Part shown: positions 55,897 to 64,000 of the stretch, piece by piece
How positions within the stretch are numbered: the first letter of the stretch is position 1
Layout of the letters: every line of letters starts with the position of its first letter
Source: Schistocephalus solidus
Lineage: Eukaryota; Platyhelminthes; Cestoda; Diphyllobothriidea; Diphyllobothriidae
NCBI GenBank assembly: GCA_017591395.1
Contig: WEDG01000869.1
Coordinates: 54,845-118,844, forward strand
Reading direction: 5' to 3'
DNA: 64,000 nucleotides
Made by a program: the position numbers and the translations under genes
The notes under the pieces: generated by a model
Database searches by the model: none
What the model was told of the DNA's origin: nothing
The model's input: the letters and a program-made list of their open reading frames with translations, nothing else

Positions 55897-56935
55897 AATC
55901 CATAAGCGCAATTTCCTACTGCGGCTACTCGTTGTCCTACCTATAAGTTGACAAAGTGAATGTACAAAGGAACTCCAATGGGCTCCCGATCTCCGGTTTG
56001 ATGGCAGAACTGGTTCTACAGGAGCTAGAAAACACTGCCTTCGTCCAAACTGAGCCTACCTGTTGGCGTCGTTAAGTTAACGACACGTTTGTAATCTTTA
56101 CGAAGAACCTGCTGCAAAATTTCCACAGCTTGCTCAACGGGAATCTTCGCTGATATAAAATCCACGAGAGTAGCAGCAGCAGCCTATCCTTGATGTCCTC
56201 GGCAAGCAAAAACCCAACGGCGAACTTGAGACGACGGTTTACAAAAAGGCAACGAACAGCAAGCAAGTCCTCAGCTTGTACAGCAACGACCCAATGGCTC
56301 ACAAACGAAGCTTTGAAGTAACGCTCTTTAAACGGATTCAGACGCATTGCAGCGGAGCGGAAGAAAAACACGCGAGGCCTGATATCTTCGGAATGCGGAA
56401 TGACTATCCGAAGGTGTTGATAAGCCGATGCCTACGCTTTCAGCCTCGGAGGACACAAACAGAAACATCACCAAGGATATGACACGCTCTGTCATACATT
56501 AAGGACGTCTCAGAAGCGACTGAGCGCATTGTTGCCTGACTGGGTGTTGGCATTGCACACCGGTATAGGGCTACCATGTGCAGCAGGGTGATTAAAATAA
56601 AATACCGACTAAAACCCGAAGAGCAAGCAGGGGTGGTGTATCGCATCCTATGCCAAAACTTTATTTGTAACTACAAAGGTCAGACTAACGCATACTTCGA
56701 TCGTGCATACATCAAAATAAGTTGGCTGAGTCGGGGCGACGAATAAGCACAAGTCGCTACCCATACCTAGGAAATAGGCAATGATTTCAACTTCATAGCC
56801 GTTAAGATAATTGCCTACGTCGGAAACAAGATGAGCCGAGAATTGATTGAAACTTGGTCCATGGATGGGAAATCAATCAATTGATGCATCGAGATGGCAT
56901 CGATGTACATAACCCTATGCAATCATCTCCAGATA
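55897..56935 (+). pseudogene. PLE-3 ORF, C-terminal half: RT end and GIY-YIG endonuclease
   Basis: A TYKLTK trace of the RT start is followed directly by GTPMGSPISGLMAELVLQEL (motif B), showing an internal deletion of motif A. Then VNDTFVIFTKN (motif C, YVDD changed to VND), LFKRIQTHCSGAEEKHA and, past several stops, GVVYRILCQNFICNYKGQT (GIY-YIG box). NDFNFIAVKI, GNKMSRELIETWSMD (with the late Glu) and NRXI-like ends follow. Same family as the element at 45.0-47.7 kb. Confidence 0.75.
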
Positions 56936-57000
56936 TGCGTCAGTGATCATTGATTGGTTTATACCCCCTATGTGCGTCGCCTTTTCTGTTTATGCTGCTA

Positions 57001-57040
57001 TCTCTGCCGGTGAACTCCTGCACGAGTTCGAAAGCTCACC
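57001..57040 (+). ncRNA. Hammerhead relic, class gamma (PLE-3, 3' side)
   Basis: CTGCCGG at 57004-57010 (two changes from CTGACGA), perfect stem II GAACTC/GAGTTC (57012-57017 with 57024-57029, loop CTGCAC), GAAA at 57030-57033, stem III strand GC, then UC. It lies about 70 bp after the end of the endonuclease. 57041-58385 shows no recognised gene. Confidence 0.55.
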
Positions 57041-58389
57041 ATAAAAAACAAATTTTTCCGGTGCCTGACCAGACTTTTTATTTGTTCAAGCAAATTACTA
57101 TTCAGCATCAGTATATTTGATACTGATACTGAATTACTGCATATTAAGAGTAAATACAAAATCATTGTTAAAATATTATAATTACAGTCTGTTTGAAAAT
57201 GTATTGCGTATTACACAACGTTCTACTTCTTAGCTTTAATACGTATTTTGTGCATGTATTTTCTCATCTGCTGATGTCTAGTCAATGCCAAAATACGACG
57301 GCAATTTACAACTACAAAGCACCGTGCTGATTGAATCTGCGAAGATGTTGCTCATCCTCCAATTGTGATTCAATTGCTGTTAGATCACTCTGTTCGATAC
57401 CGCATGGCCTCCGCCCTATCCCCTACCACAGGCTAGTCACTAGTCCTGACATGCTTAATGACTTGCGATGACTCGGAAATATCGAATCCAAGATCCGATT
57501 TGCATTCGTAAAAATAACATGCTTTTGAGCTGCTACCTGTTTTCCTCGACTTTTGAGCTTCAATTTTGAACATGGTGACTGGATAACCTTTTTTGTTAAA
57601 AAAAAGTTAAATAATTCTCCCAAACTAAGGTGTTTTCCCATATTATCATCCTTACTATGAATATTAGCGAGGTCAAATGCCAAGCAAGAAGTGACGGCAG
57701 TGTGGGTGGACTTGCTTTCTGTGGGCTAAAGTCGTTGACGAAGGCGTCGCCACGATGGGCTGTTGACACCAAATAGCTACAAACGACAGGTCCGGCAGGT
57801 GTGAGGTCATAAAAGAGATGGTCCTCGCGATTTGGATTTGAGCCACATTCCTTTCATTAAGAGCATGATAAAAATTTCAAAATAATCGCTTTTTACCGTC
57901 TGTCAATAAAATCTCTCGGAATTAGTGTGCACAAATGATGTGGGCGAACCTAACCAGTCGGAATATCCACATAAAGGCAAAATCGGTGGCGCTCGTGAGT
58001 AAGCATTGCACGTTTCACGTGTCAGTGTTCACAAGCACAATGTCATCGACAGAAGCCCTGTTAGTCAGGCTGTCGTCGGACGTAATGTGGGCACCCAATT
58101 TGAAATACTGCAACAACTACAACTACAACATACTGTCCAATATTGTTAACTAACAAAGGGACTGTACTTCCCGAAAGTAGCAAAGGCCGGAGGCTCGCGA
58201 CTAAGGAACTGTCTGCATTAGCTCTAACGAGGATCTCACAGGCAAAAATACCGCCTTCTCATTTCGTCCGAAATGGCCCGAGATGACAGGCAGCCGTGGC
58301 ATTCCTGGAAGCTCAGCCCAGGGCTACTATACACCTCCACGGGTGGCGAATAGTGAAAGGAACCTCTGTATAAAGTAGTTATGGAATCA

Positions 58390-59050
58390 GCAGCTTCCTG
58401 TGTCTGACGTACAAATAATCGTGAGCCATGCAACAGAAATAATCACAAGCATGGCAGGGCACTAATTTGGAAAATCGATTACCTATAAAAAGGTAACACT
58501 AATTTATGTTAGTACACGGTGAAGCATCCCACCATTAAACAAGATTCTACCCACTGCCCGGCATAATCGGGGAAATTTAAAGCCGGGTGCCAGAGAGCAG
58601 AATGGAGACGTTCACATTGGAATCCACCACGTAGAAGAAACCATCCCGCATGATTGGTGTCCGTCAAGCCACAGCTTAAGGAGGATTTTGGACAACCTAA
58701 GTAACATGCTTCGTACGTTCTAGCTGAACTTGCCAAAGGCCAGTGGTATTGAGGGAAACGAGTAACTGCCAACAACAGCAAATTCTGCGGCATCGGCTGC
58801 CAAAGAAATCCTGCTTGAGCAGTCAGCTTAATGGATCAGAGTTTGTGGATATAATAAGTTGCAGAAATTTGAGCGGATAACTTTACTCAAATGGGATTAA
58901 ACTCATGGGGCCCGGTCAAGGACATGTAGATAAGTTGATTAGAGCATTGGCTGTACACACGCCTGGCTGTCGAGGGTTATAATCCTACCGAGGCCACCGA
59001 GTTTTTCACAACTGGGTCAAATGAATCACACGAATTCGCCAAATAGACAA
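58390..59050 (+). repeat. SINE family 2 composite copy (most complete)
   Basis: Body as at 20690 ('AAAATCGATTACCTATAAAAAG', 'CCACAGCTTAAGGAGGATTT', 'GAAATCCTGCTTGAGCAGTC', 'CTCAAATGGGATTAAACTCA'). Then the tRNA-like head 'AGATAAGTTGATTAGAGCATTG' with a B-box relic 'CGAGGGTTATAATCC' and tail 'GAGTTTTTCACAACTGGGTC'. The head lies downstream of the body, so the unit may be a fusion of an older repeat with a SINE. Confidence 0.7.
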
Positions 59051-59054
59051 CTTT

Positions 59055-62000
59055 TCTTAATTTACCCTGAACATTTTGCTATAAGGCATGGTGTTTTCGT
59101 TCCAACACCATAGTGGCAAATGCCACAGGTGACGAAATACCCATACTTTATTAGGCGCACCAGTAAGTGGTCAGAAACCTTTATTACTTAACCAGTCATG
59201 CGAGTTTCATCATTAGTTGTCATGCATGTCTATTTCAAAGTCAAAGTTCCAACCACCCCTCTATAAAACTTAGCTGGCTACGAAGCACCGAATCTGGATA
59301 GCCCAAATCAAACCTTACAAATGTCTCCAACTGTTTCACGCTCGGGGAGTCCAAGTGACTTGATGATCCGAAGACATAACTTCGGACCAGCAGAAAAAAT
59401 GTCATTAGTAAGGTTTGATTTAGATGTTCCTCTGTTCAACAAAAGATATCAGCTGTGACAGGTTTGCCTGATTTCAGTATCTAAATTATATGTTCAAAAA
59501 CGCAAGTGAAAGGGGAGAAATAAGAATGGTTTCTGAAAAATACGTCAATTTCATGCGATCTAGGAAGAGCCCACAAAACGACATTTTGCTCGGCAGCGTA
59601 GGAAGACTGGTAGGAAGTCCGGAGCGACAATGAGTCGTACAGAAAGTCAATTCAAACATCTTCTCAAAGACGTCGCCATGATGCTCACACCTGCTCAAAC
59701 ACTAAGCGAAGACCTGTAACTGCAGTCCTTTCTGGCACAGTTGATCCCCTGAGCTTAATCCCATTCCAGCATTGTACAACTCAAAGTACTTTATACTCAA
59801 CTAAACTCCAATGACAACCTTTTTGCAGCATGGTAGCATCTGTTTAGATTCACGAGTAGTAAACTTCTTGAAGGCAGGTAACGATAAAGTTGTTTTGTCC
59901 TCAAAACACAGACAGCACGAACAAAGGAGTTATCATCTGATTAAATCTTGGGTTTGATGTGATGCGGTTTTCGCGGTTCATTAATGGAATATGCCTGAAC
60001 CTTCTTCTAGTCAAAAAATAGTAATACGTTGCTCAGGTATGAGCACCCTAATATGGATGATACCTAAAGAGGCAGAACCCCAGCAGCCCCTTGTGAGAAG
60101 TGCTATCCACCTGATTCGTTGTCAGAACGAAATAGAGACCTTCCACTTTACTTCAGTGTAACGTTCTAAGGCGCTGACATTTTCTGAAATATCGAAAGGC
60201 AGCCCAGAATTGTAATCCGAAAAAAAATGGGAATATGAAATTTTTTCCTGGTTTATTTTCCGTCGTTAGTCAGCCATACTCTGTGTGGAACTAAAAATGT
60301 AGGAACATAGTCCAGTAACGTAATCCTCAGAACATAACAGTGTAAATGTCTACTAGGTTAGAGAGGAAAGCAGAGAGACGGGGCTGGAGAACTCCGACTC
60401 ATTCAGAGTCGTCGTTATGTCATCTCATACACAGACGGTATCCGGTTCGCATTGGACTTAGTAGTATTTATGTCCTGGTAGCAAAATTAGATCGATTGAC
60501 TCAGGCTCTCGCGAACTGCCACTTATTGCATTTTGTTGTAAAAACTCGTTTGAAACTTCTAGAAAGTAATACGGGTGATATTGGCAGCTTTTTACAAAAG
60601 GAACTCAAATGATTTTAAATAGTATACTTTAACGCTAATGCTGAGAAAAACAGAAAACCCGAGGGGTGGGACTACTTATTAACTGCATACTGCCCGACAC
60701 CGCCGGTGACGGAGAGAAAAACGACCCCAGCGCCGGGCCCGACTAAAAGGCAGTCGCAGATAATGCGACGATAACAGCTCTAGGCGTTGCTATGCATCGA
60801 CCTGATAAGTGGATTAACCATGAGAAGGTCAGGAGTCGTAATAGTAAAACATGATTTATTCGAACCCTTAGCCGATAATGCTTTAATGGCCATCATATAC
60901 AGGTCAGAGTCCCAAATGGGTATGGGGATGTCCCAAAGATCTTCAACGAGGATATATCTCCTAAATAGATGGTTTTGTTTTCTGCTATAGGTATAGGTTC
61001 ATGGAAATCATATTCAAATAAGTTTTCCGATTTTGCATAGACAAGCTCATTTCGCAGCATAACAGACAAAAGAAACTAACCTTGTCAGAAGGATTATTTA
61101 GTTTTATAAGCAGGCTTGTTGTAACCAAAGAAAAAGAGGGCCGAGTATATTCGATAAATTTGGAAAAAAAACATGAAAAGGGCTGCCTGCTTCATATGAA
61201 GATGACGTGCTGGAAGAGAAACCAAACTTATAAATACTGTAATCGACCACGAGGCTTTGTTAATAGAAAGTGAAAATACCACAGGGCCTTTGCTTATAAC
61301 CTTGGTTATACTGTAGAAATCCTGTCGTTCATATATTTATGCATGGTTTTGATAATTATTCTAGAGCAAAATATCAAGCTATGTAAGTAGACTTCGGAAC
61401 AGGAAGCGTTCTGAGGAAATAGGTAATTTTTTTCTCGAGCGGAGTAATATTGCGCTGTATGGCGGTATATATGAGCAGGTGTCGGTGGTAGAAAATTAAT
61501 TGCGATCGTATATTTTTCTTCTAAACTGTTTCCTATAATTAGCCCGGTTGCTTAAGCAAAAATAAAATTATATCGGCGTCATTCACGGTCACTTTTTCGT
61601 GTGAAATATGGAAGATTCAACGCAATAAGACTTATTTCGGATGCTCATGCAAAGCGAAAAGAAATTTACTATGCACTGTGCATACTGGACGGCTACGAAA
61701 TGCAATAAGACGAGAACATAGGACGGACAGTTGCTGAATAAACTGCAAGATGATAATGCGACCTCATTATGTAACATCATATCTGAGCTTTAACGCCAAG
61801 ATACTGAAACTACGACTGTCGACGACGTCAGACGTGAAAAGGCAGCGAATTTAAGGTGCTACAAGCAAATATGGTTTTGAGCTTCAAATTTTAGCAATGG
61901 TGGTGATGGATTTGCAAAACGGCTAAGGAAAAGTGTTCGGAAAATTAATTAGATAATGAAAACTAACTAGAACCTGTGAAGTTGAAATCAGCCCTAATTT

Positions 62001-63300
62001 AATCCTAAATTCTGGTTTGTTGACAGAAGTGTACTCTGAGTGGAATGTAATGTTCAAAAGTTAACATTTTCAGGAGGATAATTCATAAAAGCAAATGTGC
62101 CACGTCACATGACTAATCTATAAATAATTATGAAAAGATAAAAGTCACGTCGTTCGTAAGTTGTAAAGATCATGCATAACATCCATTGAGTGAGACAATC
62201 AGGACAGGTGCAGCTTCATAGATCAGCCAATCGACAACTTGCAGTGTGGGTTTTGTAAATGGCATGAAAAAAGGTCGTTCAATAGCCGACACCCTGTTGT
62301 AACTGAAATATTTTGAGAACATGCTACAAGCTAATTAGTATGACAACTCTACTTAAGTAGCCTTTTCGACTCGAAGACACAATACAGAACTTGTATTAAA
62401 TATATGTAACATTCATAAAGCTGTGCGTATTTGTCTACTTGAATATTGATGTGTCTCTCAAAGAAGTTTTATTTGTTAGTGCTCTGATTGCTTGACCGAC
62501 ATTTTCCTTATATACAAGACGGTCTGAGTGTACACAAATAAACTTAGCAAAGGCCTATTACGTACAAATCAACGAGCGAACGGTGCAAGTGGTTGAAATG
62601 CAAAAATTTAGCCATCCGACCACGAACATCAAGGAGCTGTAGTACCCCCGTCGTACAACGGGAGGCTAGACTTCCACAAAATATGCTCAAATATTTGAGT
62701 TACATACGAGACTGATCAGAGGACCCCACATGCAACGCTCATTGTCGAAGCATTCAAGGATAATTACGCAAAGGCTTTCAGACTGAAGCAACGCAGAAAG
62801 GAAGGTCATAGTTAAGAGAAAATGCAAGCATTTAAGTGGAACCGGTTCCTATAATCAGAAAATGCAAAACGTTAAAAAATGTAAACACACTTTTCGCTTG
62901 CTTGAGCCTCAAATGGTGCGAGGGAAGGCCTTGATTTCCCAAACATAGTACGTTCCTCTGTCCGTGCACATCACACGACTAGAGAGGATTGAAGGAACTC
63001 GCGCAAACAAAGTAGGAAAGCACAAGCCAAACTTATTCGTCAACGGACGCCGAGTCACATGCAAAACTGGACCTTGGGACGCCCTTTCTGATTAGCTCAC
63101 TCGAGGTCGGTATTTGAAAGACAAATTAAAACAAACTGTTGTAACATAGTGATATAGTAACTAAAAGTGAAAAAATTAATAGAAAAAAATTAAGTATAAA
63201 ACATAAGTTTATCAGGAAAGTAGTACATTCAATGGAGGGCCTCGGTAAATGACTCTGTTCTCGAGCGTTTTTACTTAGGACTGGTAAATCCTCTCCAGTC
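59055..63300. other. Long AT-rich stretch without recognised genes
   Basis: Contains a SINE family 1 reverse trace at about 60215-60290 ('CCTGGTTTATTTTCCGTCG', 'GTCAGCCATACTC'). Open frames of 60-88 codons (60346-60612, 61082-61273) are Lys-rich or AT-driven, have no motif and no splice or neighbour support. Nothing else identified. Confidence 0.5.
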
Positions 63301-63424
63301 TTTTATTCTGTAAATGGTTAAGCGGCTATTTAAAAAGAATGCAGTAAGAAAAATATCAGATCATAATTTTGTCACAAAAAGGGCGCATTCATATGAGTCA
63401 TATTTTCCCTTGAACCCTAATAAC

Positions 63425-63560
63425 AATTCGTACGCGAATCGGACGCGAATCGGATACGACCGTACGACTGGTCGGACGCGAATCGGATACTACCATGACC
63501 GCCTAATTCGTACGCGAATCGGATCCGAAAAATTCGTACGCGAATCGGATCCGAAAAATT
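63425..63560. repeat. Short tandem repeat built on CGCGAATCGGA
   Basis: Five copies of CGCGAATCGGA. A 26 bp unit starting AATTCGTACGCGAATCGG occurs twice in perfect tandem (about 63505-63530 and 63531-63556), with a partial earlier copy near 63426. Each unit holds the palindromes CGTACG and GGATCC. The 106-codon frame over it is not considered a gene. 63561-64000 shows no feature. Confidence 0.85.
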
Positions 63561-64000
63561 CATATCTCATTTTTCAACCGCGCAGCGAATCCCTTTCTCT
63601 TCTTTGTAGACCCCCAACTAGGTTAACGCTTTAAAAACGACTCCCATTACATTCTGAGACAATGTTTACCATTAATGAGGTGAATCTCGTAAGACTGAGC
63701 AAGATAATAAAGTTTATTTTTGTTTAAAAAGTGTTCGAAATTGAGGTATACAAAAATAATCTGAAATCTGTCGCAATTGAAGACACTGGACTAATCCTGT
63801 ATCGAGGGACCTGGCAATCCGTCCGCCGGTTCAATGGATTTCCCCTCTAAAATGAAAAGGCGGTGAGTGAGTACACAATGGACTTTGAAATGCTAATTAT
63901 AAAAGCATAACAATCAACGTGATTTTTTAATGCATGCAATTGTTGTAGACAATGTTAACAAATTTGACTAACCATCAAGACTCTTCCCGAGGGTAGCCTT

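Overview
This is eukaryotic, metazoan-type DNA dominated by repeats. There are no operons or bacterial signals, coding potential is scarce and broken, and two exons with consensus splice sites sit in a repeat-filled locus. The mix of several Penelope-like retroelement (PLE) families, tRNA-derived SINEs, a non-LTR retrotransposon ending in C2H2 zinc fingers, and low-complexity satellites is what I would expect of a large flatworm genome, most likely a diphyllobothriid-type tapeworm. That assignment is inference from pattern recall, not from a database search.

Layout. 1-2.85 kb: head-to-tail array of a modular repeat with two forms ('A', about 385-395 bp, and 'B', about 560 bp) sharing one head module; more copies are scattered on both strands near 24, 31, 35-36, 37, 40, 48 and 52 kb. 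4.0-6.9 kb: two minus-strand exons of a Q/G/P/S-rich host protein, in phase, around a 1.9 kb intron full of SINEs. 9.1-14.8 kb: a tandem array of about 354 bp units, each with a recognisable hammerhead ribozyme, runs straight into a PLE endonuclease fragment; next come a PLE with reverse transcriptase and endonuclease flanked by inverted terminal repeats, and a third PLE fragment. 16.6-18.3 kb: foldback repeat and inverted SINE pairs. 20.7-22.1 kb: second SINE family and a PLE endonuclease relic. 24.9-26.4 kb: 3' end of a zinc-finger LINE. 33.8-38.5 kb: inverted SINE pair, A/B copies and a large inverted repeat. 40.9-41.95 kb: a 1 kb imperfect TAG-type trinucleotide tract. 45.0-47.7 kb: a decayed PLE with direct terminal repeats, each carrying a hammerhead relic. 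54.0-57.0 kb: the same PLE family with inverted terminal repeats, split by a nested PLE of another family. 58.4-59.05 kb: another SINE-2 composite. The rest is AT-rich sequence in which I see no gene.

How the parts relate. PLEs encode a reverse transcriptase fused to a GIY-YIG endonuclease, and their pseudo-LTRs often carry hammerhead ribozymes. This window appears to hold three sequence-distinct hammerhead classes. All three have a stem III strand that is a short palindrome (CACGTG, CG or GC), which hints that they work as dimers or tandem copies. The 354 bp array has the architecture of an animal 'retrozyme' (small tandem hammerhead retroelement thought to be mobilised by PLE proteins). It is the most interesting object here.
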